The notes: generated by a model from the letters alone, not told the origin. Numbered from the stretch's first letter, positions 17,223 to 26,407 are shown. The stretch is 64,000 nucleotides of DNA from Salinimicrobium sp035607535 (GCF_035607535.1 NZ_JAYDZX010000002.1:124001-188000); one strand, 5' to 3'. Numbers and translations are program-made.

Positions 17223-18587
17223 TTATCCAAACAAAAAGCTGACTACATCCTCGATTTTCGACACTTTCTGGACCTTGATGGCGAAGTTGTTCTTTGGAAA
17301 TTTGTTTTGACTCGACACAACTATACTGCTAAAGCCAAGCTTTTCTGCCTCCAGAATTCGCTGTTCCACTCGCGTGACAGGACGAACTTCTCCGGCCAGT
17401 CCAATTTCCGCAGCAAAGCAGATGTCTTTGGGAATGGCAATGTCTTCATTGGAAGAGAGAATAGCTGCGACAACAGCCAGGTCCAGTGCAGGATCATCTA
17501 CAGAAATTCCTCCCGTAATATTTAGGAACACATCTTTTGCGCCCAGTCTAAAACCGGCCCGTTTTTCCAGAACAGCCAGCAGCATATTCAGTCGTTTGGC
17601 ATTGTAGCCCGTGGCCGAACGTTGAGGAGTTCCATAAACAGCCGAACTAACAAGAGCCTGTATTTCGATCATGAGCGGGCGCATGCCTTCCAGCGTGGCT
17701 GCAATTGCAGTTCCGCTAAGATCTTCTTCGTTCTTCGAGATCAAAATTTCTGAAGGATTGCTCACTTCCCGCAGTCCGTTGCCTTGCATCTCATAAATTC
17801 CCAGTTCATTCGTAGAACCAAATCTATTTTTATGAGCTCGCAAGATTCGGTAAACGTGGTTGCGATCCCCTTCGAACTGAAGGACAGTATCTACCATATG
17901 CTCCAGGATCTTTGGTCCTGCTATACTGCCTTCTTTTGTGATGTGACCTATTAGGATTACCGGAGTAGCTGTTTCTTTAGCGTATTTAATAAGTTCGGCG
18001 GTACATTCTCTTATCTGGGAGATACTGCCCGGACCGCTTTCTATGTAGTCACTGTGCAGGGTCTGGATCGAATCGATGATGACGATCTCGGGTTCCAGCT
18101 TCTCAATCTGTTGAAATATGTTCTGGGTCTTGGTTTCGGTTAAGATGAAACACTTATCTGAATTTGGATTGATACGCTGAGCGCGCATCTTTATTTGTTG
18201 CTGACTCTCTTCCCCCGAAACATAAAGGGTTCGTAAACTGAAGTTCAGGGAGATCTGGAGCAGCAGGGTGCTTTTTCCAATTCCGGGTTCGCCGCCTAAG
18301 AGTATAAGGGAGCCGGGAACAATTCCACCGCCCAGAACGCGATCAAGTTCCTGATTATTAGTTTTCAACCTTTCCTCCTTGGAGACCTCAATTTCAGAAA
18401 TACGGAGTGGTTTTGCTACTTTTCGGGCAGCAGGAGAGGCTTCGCTCTTCCATGATTTTTTATCAGCTTTTTCTACTACCTCCTCTACAAGTGTGTTCCA
18501 TTCACGGCAGGAGTTGCACTGTCCCTGCCACTTGCTGTGCTGTGCACCGCAGTTTTGACAAAAGTAAAAGGTCTTGGGTTTTGCCAT
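17223..18587 (-). CDS. radA: DNA repair protein RadA
   Basis: RecA-related ATPase that promotes branch migration and processing of recombination intermediates, 454 residues. The order of modules is the standard one: an N-terminal C4 zinc finger (CQNCGAQHSKWQGQCNSC), a RecA-like core with Walker A GGEPGIGKST and Walker B IVIIDSIQTL, the RadA-specific KNRFGSTNE motif and a C-terminal Lon-protease-like domain (GGISVDDPALDLAVVAAILSS). It is 25 bases downstream of the esterase-like gene in the same direction. Identification is certain; all key motifs are intact. Confidence 0.97.
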   Translation of the reverse strand: MAKPKTFYFCQNCGAQHSKWQGQCNSCREWNTLVEEVVEKADKKSWKSEASPAARKVAKPLRISEIEVSKEERLKTNNQELDRVLGGGIVPGSLILLGGEPGIGKSTLLLQISLNFSLRTLYVSGEESQQQIKMRAQRINPNSDKCFILTETKTQNIFQQIEKLEPEIVIIDSIQTLHSDYIESGPGSISQIRECTAELIKYAKETATPVILIGHITKEGSIAGPKILEHMVDTVLQFEGDRNHVYRILRAHKNRFGSTNELGIYEMQGNGLREVSNPSEILISKNEEDLSGTAIAATLEGMRPLMIEIQALVSSAVYGTPQRSATGYNAKRLNMLLAVLEKRAGFRLGAKDVFLNITGGISVDDPALDLAVVAAILSSNEDIAIPKDICFAAEIGLAGEVRPVTRVEQRILEAEKLGFSSIVVSSQNKFPKNNFAIKVQKVSKIEDVVSFLFG

Positions 18588-18612
18588 TTTTCAGAAGCTA
18601 CTGTTTGAGCTG

Positions 18613-19758
18613 CTAATAACCGAAATCTTGTTTAATTAGGTCTGCTTTTTCCAGCATAAAATCGATGGTAACGAAGGCTACTTCTTCTTTTCCGTAGGCA
18701 CTTTGGTAGGTTTTCATGGCCTTCTTAGGTTGACCGTTAGCCTCGTAGGCACGAGCCAGGTAGTAATTGCCTAAGGTGAGATTTGGATACTGTTTCTGGG
18801 CCAGTTCCCCGAGTCTTTCAAGATCGTCCCATCTTTCACGGTATTCGATGGCTTTTCCTACAGCAAGAAAATCATTGATTCGAACCAACTTTTCAACTCC
18901 AAAACTATTATTAATGAGCTCGTATTTATCTGTAAGATATTCATAGGCAGAACCATCCATAACCACCAGCTCGTCATATTCCTTGAGGCCTATAGGCTTA
19001 TAGGATTGGAAAATATGTTCTAAAGCCCTGGGTAATGCATTTCCAATAAGGGTGTAATGGGTGGCCGATTCCAGGTCATCGAATTTGTAGTGTAGCTTAT
19101 TGTTTTCTATAGGGGCGATTTGCTTGTCCAGATCCCTGATATTCTTTTTGAGCTGAGGTATATCATTAGTGCCCGTAGCAAGGTAAAACCACCTGGGAGT
19201 TTCACAGGTGGAAAGGGTTTCAACCAGCCTGTTGTTCATTTCGGGAGCCAGGTCGGGGCTTAGATTTATGTACGCGTGGAACAGAGGCTGAGGCTTAAAC
19301 AGATAATAATTAATAAAGTTCGCCGTAATATCATGCCCCGCAACTGCAACAAATTTTGAAGTGCGATAGGTATTGTCTAAAAAAGGTAAAAGCTCAAGTC
19401 CCAAAAATTCAAAAAACTGAGCGCCTTTTTTTTCGGGAAGAAAGCGTTGAGGGTCGTATGTGCTGTCATCATTTCTGCTGCTTGCCTGGTTTACCCCTAC
19501 AACGATGGCTTCTGGAATCTCATCCCAATAGGAATAGTAGTCTACATTACCGGCCATAGGCTCAAAAAGATAATCCCCGTCTAAAACAATGATTAACGGG
19601 TACCTTTTTTTTGAGTTCTTTTCATAATTCCGTGGCAACTGAATTTTCAGCTCCCGCTCTTTTCCAAGTCTGGAGGAATTTATGGTCTTGTAAATAGTTT
19701 GTGCAAAACTCAGTTGAACACCTAAAAAAAGGAAGACAAAAAAGTATAATTTCTTCAT
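18613..19758 (-). CDS. Secreted esterase-like alpha/beta hydrolase with altered nucleophile elbow
   Basis: Exported protein of 381 residues (signal peptide about 1-19, ending LSFAQ) with an esterase D/IroE-like alpha/beta-hydrolase fold. The early oxyanion-hole strand YPLIIVLDGDYLF and the family segment IPEAIVVGVNQ are present. At the nucleophile elbow, where active members have G-x-S-x-G, this protein reads VAGHDITANF with no Ser, so it may be inactive or use another chemistry. The C-terminal 90 residues (RWDDLERLGELAQKQYPNLTLGNYYLARAYEANGQPKKAMKTYQ) look like a TPR. It sits between the flippase-like gene and radA. Confidence 0.8.
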   Translation of the reverse strand: MKKLYFFVFLFLGVQLSFAQTIYKTINSSRLGKERELKIQLPRNYEKNSKKRYPLIIVLDGDYLFEPMAGNVDYYSYWDEIPEAIVVGVNQASSRNDDSTYDPQRFLPEKKGAQFFEFLGLELLPFLDNTYRTSKFVAVAGHDITANFINYYLFKPQPLFHAYINLSPDLAPEMNNRLVETLSTCETPRWFYLATGTNDIPQLKKNIRDLDKQIAPIENNKLHYKFDDLESATHYTLIGNALPRALEHIFQSYKPIGLKEYDELVVMDGSAYEYLTDKYELINNSFGVEKLVRINDFLAVGKAIEYRERWDDLERLGELAQKQYPNLTLGNYYLARAYEANGQPKKAMKTYQSAYGKEEVAFVTIDFMLEKADLIKQDFGY

Positions 19759-19794
19759 ACGCAGTAGGTTTATTTCCTAAAGCAATATAGAATT

Positions 19795-20760
19795 TTATTT
19801 CTTTTGATTATAAATGGGAAGAAATAAGAAGGAAAGTCCGCCAAGGATAAGCACCATGAGTGTTTGTGAACCCCACATTATCCAGCCGAATGCTTCGCCG
19901 GCCTGTTGATTCACTCCAAAAAGCAGAAGGACTGCACCCATAGCAATGGGATATACTCCAATGCCGCCATTTGTAGTAGTTATGGCAAAAGTTCCCACAA
20001 TAAAGGCAGCCATAAACCCGGCTACAGAGAGGGAATTGGTCTCGGGAATTGCGAATTTTATTACGTAGAACATTAACAGATACATGGTCCAGATGAAAAT
20101 GGTGTGAAAGATGAATTCCTTCTTCCTTTTCATTCTCACGATACTGCGCATGCCTTCCAGCAAACCACGGGCAAAGTCTTTTATCTTGATCATAAATGGG
20201 TGACTTGATCTTCTCACCAGGTTGAGTACAAACACCCCAAATATTATAAATACCAGAAATATTCCAATAGAGATAAAAGGGTTGATATCATTTTCTGCAA
20301 AGTAATTTACCAGCCCTTCAGTCTGAATGAGAAATCCAAAGGTGGTTATAAGGAGGACCATCGCCAGGTCGGCAATCCTTTCAGAAACTATGGTGCCAAA
20401 GGCTTTGTCAAAGGGGATCTTTTCATAAGTGGAGATGGTTGCTCCCCTAAGTACCTCCCCGGATCTGGGAACGCCAAGGTTGGCAAGATATCCGCCCATA
20501 ACTGCCATAAAACTATTGGCCAAATGCGGCTTGTAACCAAGAGGCTCAAGTAAATACTTCCAGCGATAGGCCCGGGATAGGTGAGATAGTATTCCAAGAA
20601 AAACACTAAGATAAACCCATTTTAGGTCGGCAAGTTTGATATTATTCCACAATTCCTGGCGCTCGGCGGGAGTTGAACTGCTCAAAGAATACCAGATCAA
20701 AAATATTCCAAGCAACAGCGGGAGGAACGTCCTGGAAAATTTTATCAGCTTTTTCTTCAA
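19795..20760 (-). CDS. Flippase-like (LPG synthase TM) integral membrane protein
   Basis: Polytopic inner-membrane protein of 321 residues with about eight hydrophobic helices, of the UPF0104/lysylphosphatidylglycerol-synthase transmembrane family. Recognisable family blocks are HLSRAYRWKYLLEPLGYKP near residue 60, YLANLGVPRSGEVLRGATISTYEKIPF with the conserved PR-GE-R and FGTIVSERIADL. It lacks the soluble aminoacyl-transferase domain of true MprF, so lipid translocation is the usual suggestion and no substrate can be named. The gene starts three bases after the panD stop, so it is probably translated from the pan operon mRNA. Confidence 0.85.
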   Translation of the reverse strand: MKKKLIKFSRTFLPLLLGIFLIWYSLSSSTPAERQELWNNIKLADLKWVYLSVFLGILSHLSRAYRWKYLLEPLGYKPHLANSFMAVMGGYLANLGVPRSGEVLRGATISTYEKIPFDKAFGTIVSERIADLAMVLLITTFGFLIQTEGLVNYFAENDINPFISIGIFLVFIIFGVFVLNLVRRSSHPFMIKIKDFARGLLEGMRSIVRMKRKKEFIFHTIFIWTMYLLMFYVIKFAIPETNSLSVAGFMAAFIVGTFAITTTNGGIGVYPIAMGAVLLLFGVNQQAGEAFGWIMWGSQTLMVLILGGLSFLFLPIYNQKK

Positions 20761-20763
20761 GAC

Positions 20764-21114
20764 CTAATTCAGGAGATTGGTTTCTTCGTTAGGGAAGACA
20801 AGTGATGGTTTGAATTCTTTAGCCTCTTCTATGTCCATAATCGCGTAGGTGATGAGGATTAAAATATCTCCCTTTGCCACCTTACGGGCAGCGGCTCCAT
20901 TAAGAGTGATCTCCCCACTGTTACGGGGGCCGGGAATCGCGTAAGTCTCAAGTCTTTCGCCGTTATTATTGTTAACGATCTGCACTTTTTCACCTTCAAT
21001 GATGTTGGCTGCGTCCATAAGATCTTCATCTATGGTGATACTGCCAATGTAATTTAGGTCTGCTCCTGTTACTTTTACGCGGTGGATCTTGGATTTTACA
21101 ACGTGGATTTGCAT
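20764..21114 (-). CDS. panD: Aspartate 1-decarboxylase proenzyme
   Basis: Makes beta-alanine from L-aspartate for pantothenate. It is a pyruvoyl enzyme that self-cleaves at Gly24-Ser25, visible as NYIGSITID. The 116 residues are the normal length. Other expected residues are in the N-terminal HRVKVTGADLNY, and NGAAARKVAKGDILILITYA follows in the C-terminal half. It starts four bases after the panC stop, so the two enzymes that supply and use beta-alanine are co-expressed. Confidence 0.97.
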   Translation of the reverse strand: MQIHVVKSKIHRVKVTGADLNYIGSITIDEDLMDAANIIEGEKVQIVNNNNGERLETYAIPGPRNSGEITLNGAAARKVAKGDILILITYAIMDIEEAKEFKPSLVFPNEETNLLN

Positions 21115-21118
21115 GCTG

Positions 21119-21967
21119 CTAATTTAAAGCTATGTTATCAATTAACCTTATGTCGCCGGAATATGCGGCAATAAAGGCGCGATACTTCTGAATTCTATCC
21201 TCTTCTTCAATACTTACCAAACTGTCTGCATTTGCAATCTCAAAATACTCCAGGTTCAATGCAGGTTGGGATTCAAACTGAGCTAATACCCAGTCATTTA
21301 TCTCTTTTGCACTTTTTGTGCCAAAATCTTCTTTAACCTGCTTCAGGATCTGGTAGATGAACGCGGCAGTTTGTCGTTCTAAAGGAGATAACCTTTCATT
21401 TCGGGAACTGCGGGCAAGGCCGTTGGCCTCTCTATGTATTGGGCAACCAATTACCTCTACATTAAGGTTTTGTTTTTCAACAAGCTTTTTGATGATCTGT
21501 AATTGCTGGTAATCTTTCTCTCCAAAAAAGGCTTTATCGGGCTCGACCATTTCAAACAGTTTTTTGACAATGGTTCCCACGCCGTTAAAATGGCCTTTCC
21601 GGAATTTTCCTTCCATTTGATGCTCCAGTCCGTCGAAGGAGAACTCTTCTGAAGTTACGCTATCGCCATACATCTCAGAAGCCGGGGGAGAAAAAATGAT
21701 CACCTCCTCGCTTAGCTCTTTTATTTGCTCCACATCCTTCTCCAGGGTTCGCGGATATTTTTGAAGATCTTCAGGGTTATCAAATTGGGTGGGATTTACA
21801 AAGATACTGACAACAACTTTGTCACAGGTTTTAAGTGCCTGCTCAACAAGGGAAAGGTGGCCTTCATGTAATGCCCCCATGGTAGGAACAAAACCTATTG
21901 TTTTTTTGTCATTTTTTAAAGCCTTGATCTGCTTTTTTAGAGCTTCCTTCTCCTTAAAAATCTGCAT
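21119..21967 (-). CDS. panC: Pantothenate synthetase
   Basis: Joins pantoate and beta-alanine with ATP to give pantothenate, the precursor of coenzyme A. HIGH-superfamily nucleotidyltransferase of 282 residues. ATP-binding MGALHEGHLSLV contains the HEGH form of the HIGH motif. FVNPTQFDNPEDLQKYPRTLEKD, FRKGHFNGVGTIVKKLFE and FFGEKDYQQL are the standard substrate-binding blocks. SSRNERL is the KMSKS equivalent. It is the first gene of the minus-strand panC-panD-flippase group and is divergent from the GT5-like gene. Confidence 0.97.
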   Translation of the reverse strand: MQIFKEKEALKKQIKALKNDKKTIGFVPTMGALHEGHLSLVEQALKTCDKVVVSIFVNPTQFDNPEDLQKYPRTLEKDVEQIKELSEEVIIFSPPASEMYGDSVTSEEFSFDGLEHQMEGKFRKGHFNGVGTIVKKLFEMVEPDKAFFGEKDYQQLQIIKKLVEKQNLNVEVIGCPIHREANGLARSSRNERLSPLERQTAAFIYQILKQVKEDFGTKSAKEINDWVLAQFESQPALNLEYFEIANADSLVSIEEEDRIQKYRAFIAAYSGDIRLIDNIALN

Positions 21968-21990
21968 CTTATTCCGAAATTTACGGCTTG

Positions 21991-21998
21991 CAAACTTA
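21991..21998 (-). promoter_or_regulatory. -7 promoter box for the panC operon
   Basis: On the minus strand this reads TAAGTTTG, a TAnnTTTG match, 23 bases before the panC ATG. No clear -33 TTG at the usual spacing is seen. Confidence 0.45.
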
Positions 21999-22029
21999 AT
22001 ATAATACTGGCAATCTGCATAAAATTTTG

Positions 22030-22037
22030 TATTTTTG
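22030..22037 (+). promoter_or_regulatory. -7 promoter box for the GT5-like gene
   Basis: TATTTTTG matches TAnnTTTG and lies 36 bases before the ATG at 22074. It is back to back with the panC box, giving a compact divergent promoter region. Confidence 0.5.
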
Positions 22038-22073
22038 CGTGTTTTTATTTCACAACAGCATTAAAGTGATCCT

Positions 22074-22883
22074 ATGAAAGATAAGAGGATATTGTACGTA
22101 TCATCTGAAGTTATTCCCTACTTGCCCGAAACCGAAATTTCATCTATGTCTTTTGAAGCTCCCCGAATGGTTAACAACCAGGGAGGTCAAATACGCATAT
22201 TTATGCCGCGTTTTGGAAATATCAATGAGAGAAGACATCAGCTTCATGAGGTCATAAGGCTCTCCGGTATGAACCTGGTCATCAATGATCTGGATATGCC
22301 TCTTATTATTAAGGTGGCATCTATTCCGAAGGAGAGAATGCAGGTCTACTTTATCGACAATGAAGATTACTTTAAAAGAAAAGCGACCCTAACCGATGAA
22401 GAAGGTAATCTTTTTCCCGACAATGACGAAAGGGCAATATTCTTTGCTAAGGGCGTTATAGAGACTGTGAAAAAGCTCAACTGGTCTCCCGATATAATCC
22501 ATGTAAATGGCTGGTTGTCTTCTTTACTGCCATTGTATTTGCGCAATTATTATGGAAACGAGCCGTTGTTTAGTGAGGCCAAAATTGTTACCTCTGTGTA
22601 CAATCAGGACTTTGAAGGCACGTTAGATAACGATATGCATAAAAAAGTTTTATTCGACGGACTTGAGAATGAACAGGTGAAGCACTTGAAAAAGCCTTCG
22701 TATGTAAATCTTATGAAAACAGCTGTAGATAATTCTGATGCTGTTGTAATTGCAGGAGATAATATTCCTGAAGAACTTAAAAAATATTTGAGTAAACTTG
22801 CCAAGCCTGTTTTAGACTATAAGAACCGGGAAGAATTTGCCCAGGCTTATCAGGAATTCTATACCACGCAGGTACTGTCATAA
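22074..22883 (+). CDS. Reduced glycogen/starch synthase-like protein (GT5 N-terminal domain only)
   Basis: Encodes 269 residues matching only the N-terminal Rossmann domain of GT5 glycogen synthases: KRILYVSSEVIPY, GGQIRIFMPRFGNIN, FFAKGVIETVKKLNWSPDIIHVNGW and the start of the linker. The normal ADP-glucose-binding K-x-G-G-L-x-D loop after the first strand is replaced by PETEISSMSFEAP, and the whole C-terminal nucleotide-binding half (about 200 residues) is absent. It is unlikely to make glycogen. The gene runs into the DUF4270 gene after 15 bases and then glmS, which suggests a conserved non-glycogen role. It is not a fresh truncation, because the reading frame ends cleanly with a charged helix. 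Confidence 0.8.
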   Translation: MKDKRILYVSSEVIPYLPETEISSMSFEAPRMVNNQGGQIRIFMPRFGNINERRHQLHEVIRLSGMNLVINDLDMPLIIKVASIPKERMQVYFIDNEDYFKRKATLTDEEGNLFPDNDERAIFFAKGVIETVKKLNWSPDIIHVNGWLSSLLPLYLRNYYGNEPLFSEAKIVTSVYNQDFEGTLDNDMHKKVLFDGLENEQVKHLKKPSYVNLMKTAVDNSDAVVIAGDNIPEELKKYLSKLAKPVLDYKNREEFAQAYQEFYTTQVLS

Positions 22884-22898
22884 TTAGAAAAAATTCGA

Positions 22899-24470
22899 AT
22901 GAATTTAAAGAATACGATGTTGAAAATAACAACAGTTGTAGCTGTTGTTATTTCTTTTATAGCTTGTGAAGATGACTTTGCAACAGTAGGAAGTAGTGTA
23001 ATTGGAGAACCGGGTTTTAATGCGAGTCTTTATGATGACGCAATGATCTCTGCACATTCCTATGACTTGCCGGCAGTGCAAACAAACAACCTGCCTCTCA
23101 ATTTGCTTGGGGTGTACCGGGATGAGGTGTTTGGAACACAGGAGGCAAGCATCTTGTCAAATCTTCTCCTCACTTCAGAAAACCCTTCTTTTGGAACTGA
23201 ACCTGTAGTAGACAGTGTGGTTCTTGCCATACCTTACTTTTCTCGTGAGGTACTTGAAGATGATGAAGTGGTTTACGCACTTGATTCTATCTACGGAAGC
23301 TCTCCCTTTAAGTTGTCTGTTTATGAATCCAACTACTTTCTGAATACTTTTGATCCTGAAACAAATTTTGAGCAGGCACAACGTTACTACTCTAATCTGG
23401 AACCTCAGATCATGAGTAACATCAATCCTGATGTGCTGTATGAAACTGAAAGTTTTGAACCTTCAGCTGAAGAAAGAACAGAGTATATCGTAGATGGCTC
23501 GGGAGTGACTGATACTGTGACCATGGCCCCTGCTTTGAGACTGAAGCTCAACAATAACTTTTTTCAGAATAAGATATTAGATAAGGCCGGGACAGCTTCT
23601 CTTTTGAACCAATCAAATTTCAAGAATTACTTTAGAGGGCTTTATTTAAAAGCCGATGAGGTAAGCAACGGTGGCACTATGATGCTGCTTAATTTGCTGC
23701 ATTCTGATGCCGGGATCACCATTTACTATAAAACGAAAGTTGTAGATGCCACCGACCTTGATGATGACGACGATTTTGAGGAACTAATTGAAGTTAGAAG
23801 ATCATACACCTTAAAATTTGGCGGAGTAAGAGTAAATACTTTCGAGCAGGAAGTTCCTCAGTTTGAGGGAGAGAATCTTTTCCTTAAAGGAGGGGAAGGC
23901 TCCATGGCGGTTATTGAACTTTTTTCAGGTCCCGATGCCAATAACGATGGGATCTCAGATGAACTTGAATTCCTAAGGGATAATGACTGGCTAATTAATG
24001 AGGCCAATCTTGAGTTCTTTGTCAACAGGGATTATACCACCGGCACGAATCTCAATGAAGCCGAAAGACTTTACCTGTATGATCTTAATAACAACTCTAT
24101 TTTAGCTGATTATATTCTGGAGAATGTAGGTCAGCCCAACTCTACATCCTCGGCTGCAAACCGTTTGCACCTGCAGCCATTGACAAGAGATGAGAACGGG
24201 AATGGAGTAAAATATAGAATTAGAGTAACAAACCATATAGATGAACTTCTAAACAGGGATTCTACAAATGTGAAATTAGGATTGGTGGTTACCCAAAATG
24301 TAAACCTGATCTCAACTTACCGTGTGCTCCCTTCGGCTAACCCGGAGGTGCAGAGAGTGCCGGGTGGAGCCTTGCTCACCCCGGAAGGTACCGTGCTTTA
24401 CGGACCAAATGCAGAAGATGAAGATAAGCGTCTTAAGCTTAAGATTTATTATACAGAACCAAAGAATTAG
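22899..24470 (+). CDS. DUF4270 outer-membrane/periplasmic lipoprotein
   Basis: Lipoprotein of 523 residues with signal peptide and lipobox FIAC (Cys23), followed by the acidic EDDF stretch common to surface-sorted Bacteroidota lipoproteins. The body is beta-rich and matches DUF4270 in its typical VGSSVIGEPGF opening, in DSVVLAIPYFS and in the C-terminal VKLGLVVTQNVNL and LKLKIYYTEP. Function is unknown; members sit widely upstream of glmS in this order. The stop is three bases from the glmS start, so the two are almost certainly translated from one mRNA. Confidence 0.87.
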   Translation: MNLKNTMLKITTVVAVVISFIACEDDFATVGSSVIGEPGFNASLYDDAMISAHSYDLPAVQTNNLPLNLLGVYRDEVFGTQEASILSNLLLTSENPSFGTEPVVDSVVLAIPYFSREVLEDDEVVYALDSIYGSSPFKLSVYESNYFLNTFDPETNFEQAQRYYSNLEPQIMSNINPDVLYETESFEPSAEERTEYIVDGSGVTDTVTMAPALRLKLNNNFFQNKILDKAGTASLLNQSNFKNYFRGLYLKADEVSNGGTMMLLNLLHSDAGITIYYKTKVVDATDLDDDDDFEELIEVRRSYTLKFGGVRVNTFEQEVPQFEGENLFLKGGEGSMAVIELFSGPDANNDGISDELEFLRDNDWLINEANLEFFVNRDYTTGTNLNEAERLYLYDLNNNSILADYILENVGQPNSTSSAANRLHLQPLTRDENGNGVKYRIRVTNHIDELLNRDSTNVKLGLVVTQNVNLISTYRVLPSANPEVQRVPGGALLTPEGTVLYGPNAEDEDKRLKLKIYYTEPKN

Positions 24471-24473
24471 AGT

Positions 24474-26321
24474 ATGTGTGGAATTGTAGGGTATATTGGC
24501 CATAGAGAAGCCTACCCAATTGTATTGAAAGGTCTTCAAAGGCTGGAGTACAGAGGATACGACAGTGCGGGTATTGCGTTGTACGACGATAAAGAACTTA
24601 AAGTAAGTAAGACTAAAGGAAAGGTTGCCGATCTAAAGGAAAAAATGGAGAGCGAAGTTGAGACTTCGGGGACTTTAGGGATTGGACATACAAGGTGGGC
24701 AACTCATGGGGTGCCGAATGACGTGAATTCACATCCCCACATCTCCAACTCCGGGAATCTTGTGATCATCCATAACGGGATCATTGAGAATTATGAGAGT
24801 TTAAAAAAGGAATTGACTACGCGTGGATACAAATTTGAATCTGATACAGATACAGAAGTACTTGTAAATCTTATTGAAGATGTGATTAAGAAGGAAGATG
24901 TAAAGCTTGGAAAAGCAGTGCAAATTGCTCTTAATCAAACTGTAGGTGCTTACGCTATTGCTGTTTTTGATAAGACCAAGCCAAACGAAATAGTAGTTGC
25001 CCGCCTGGGTAGCCCTCTTGCTATTGGGGTTGGGGAGGATGAATACTTCATCGCTTCAGATGCTTCTCCTTTTATTGAATTCACCAACAATGCAATTTAC
25101 CTGGAAGACGGGGAAATGGCTGTGGTGAGAAGGGATAAAGGAGTAAAGGTTAGAAAGATCAAGGATGACAGTCTGGTTGATCCTTATATTCAGGAATTAC
25201 AGCTTAACCTTGAGCAGATCGAAAAGAATAGCTTCGATCATTTTATGCTGAAGGAGATCTATGAGCAACCAAGCGCTATTAAGGATACTTACCGCGGAAG
25301 GTTAAATGCTGAAGAGGGTATCATCAGGATGGCCGGAATTGACGATAACCTGGAGCGTTTTTTAAATGCAAAGAGGATCGTTATTGTGGCCTGCGGAACT
25401 TCATGGCATGCAGGACTTGTTGCTGAATACATTTTCGAAGACCTGGCACGTATCCCTGTTGAAGTTGAATATGCTTCAGAATTCCGTTACAGGAATCCTA
25501 TAATCAATTCAGATGATATTGTGATCGCTATTTCCCAAAGTGGGGAAACAGCCGATACTATGGCGGCTATAAAGCTTGCCAAGGAAAAAGGAGCATTCGT
25601 TTTTGGAGTGTGTAATGTTGTGGGATCATCCATTTCAAGGGAGACCAACGCGGGAGCTTATACTCACGCCGGTCCAGAGATTGGAGTGGCTTCGACAAAG
25701 GCTTTTACAACGCAAATTACAGTACTTACCTTGATCGCCTTAAAACTTGCCAAGGCAAAAGGAAGTATTTCGAACACAGATTTCCACATGCACCTGCAGG
25801 AGCTGGAGACAATTCCGCAGAAAATAGAAGTGGCATTGGAAGCAAATGAGCATATCAAGGAAGTTGCGTTCAAATACAAGGATGCGCGAAACTGCCTCTA
25901 CCTCGGCCGCGGATTCAATTTCCCGGTTGCCCTGGAAGGAGCACTTAAACTAAAGGAGATTTCCTATATCCATGCAGAAGGTTATCCTGCTGCAGAAATG
26001 AAACACGGGCCAATTGCGCTTATCGATGAAGAGATGCCTGTAGTGGTTATTGCTACCAGAAAAGGTCACTACGAAAAAGTAGTGAGCAACATTCAGGAGA
26101 TCAAGTCCAGGCAGGGTAAGATCATTGGGATCGTCACCGAGGGTGATACCAGCGTTAGAGATCTTGCAGATTATGTGATCGAGGTGCCAGACACGATTGA
26201 ATCTCTTACTCCGCTTTTGACCACTATTCCTTTACAGTTGCTTTCCTACCACATAGCAGTAATGCTCGGGAAGAACGTTGACCAGCCAAGGAACCTGGCG
26301 AAATCGGTTACAGTAGAATAA
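24474..26321 (+). CDS. glmS: Glutamine--fructose-6-phosphate aminotransferase (isomerizing)
   Basis: First step of UDP-GlcNAc synthesis: fructose-6-phosphate plus glutamine gives glucosamine-6-phosphate. The 615 residues have the N-terminal nucleophile Cys2 (MCGIVGYIG), the class II glutaminase blocks HTRWATHG and HNGIIENY, two SIS sugar-isomerase domains (ACGTSWHAG and LGRGFNFPVALEGALKLKEISYIHAEGYPAAEMKHGP) and the C-terminal DQPRNLAKSVTVE. All are intact. It terminates at a strong hairpin. I see no glmS ribozyme in the three-base gap upstream, as expected for this phylum. Confidence 0.98.
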   Translation: MCGIVGYIGHREAYPIVLKGLQRLEYRGYDSAGIALYDDKELKVSKTKGKVADLKEKMESEVETSGTLGIGHTRWATHGVPNDVNSHPHISNSGNLVIIHNGIIENYESLKKELTTRGYKFESDTDTEVLVNLIEDVIKKEDVKLGKAVQIALNQTVGAYAIAVFDKTKPNEIVVARLGSPLAIGVGEDEYFIASDASPFIEFTNNAIYLEDGEMAVVRRDKGVKVRKIKDDSLVDPYIQELQLNLEQIEKNSFDHFMLKEIYEQPSAIKDTYRGRLNAEEGIIRMAGIDDNLERFLNAKRIVIVACGTSWHAGLVAEYIFEDLARIPVEVEYASEFRYRNPIINSDDIVIAISQSGETADTMAAIKLAKEKGAFVFGVCNVVGSSISRETNAGAYTHAGPEIGVASTKAFTTQITVLTLIALKLAKAKGSISNTDFHMHLQELETIPQKIEVALEANEHIKEVAFKYKDARNCLYLGRGFNFPVALEGALKLKEISYIHAEGYPAAEMKHGPIALIDEEMPVVVIATRKGHYEKVVSNIQEIKSRQGKIIGIVTEGDTSVRDLADYVIEVPDTIESLTPLLTTIPLQLLSYHIAVMLGKNVDQPRNLAKSVTVE

Positions 26322-26343
26322 CCTATATTCAAATATTTCAAGA

Positions 26344-26377
26344 AAAGTCCGCCATTGTTGCGGACTTTCCCTTTTTA
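26344..26377 (+). terminator. Terminator after glmS
   Basis: AAAGTCCGC (26344-26352) pairs with GCGGACTTT (26360-26368) around a seven-base loop and is followed by CCCTTTTT. Confidence 0.92.
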
Positions 26378-26383
26378 AATGGT

Positions 26384-26407
26384 CCCAAAAATGACATTTT
26401 TGAGAGG
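26384..26407. repeat. Dispersed CAAAAATG/CATTTTTG palindrome, copy 3
   Basis: CCCAAAAATGACATTTTTGA followed by GAGG lies between the glmS terminator and the atpD promoter. It shares the core and the GAGAGGT(G/A)T tail with the copies near 39761 and 51160. Confidence 0.7.
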
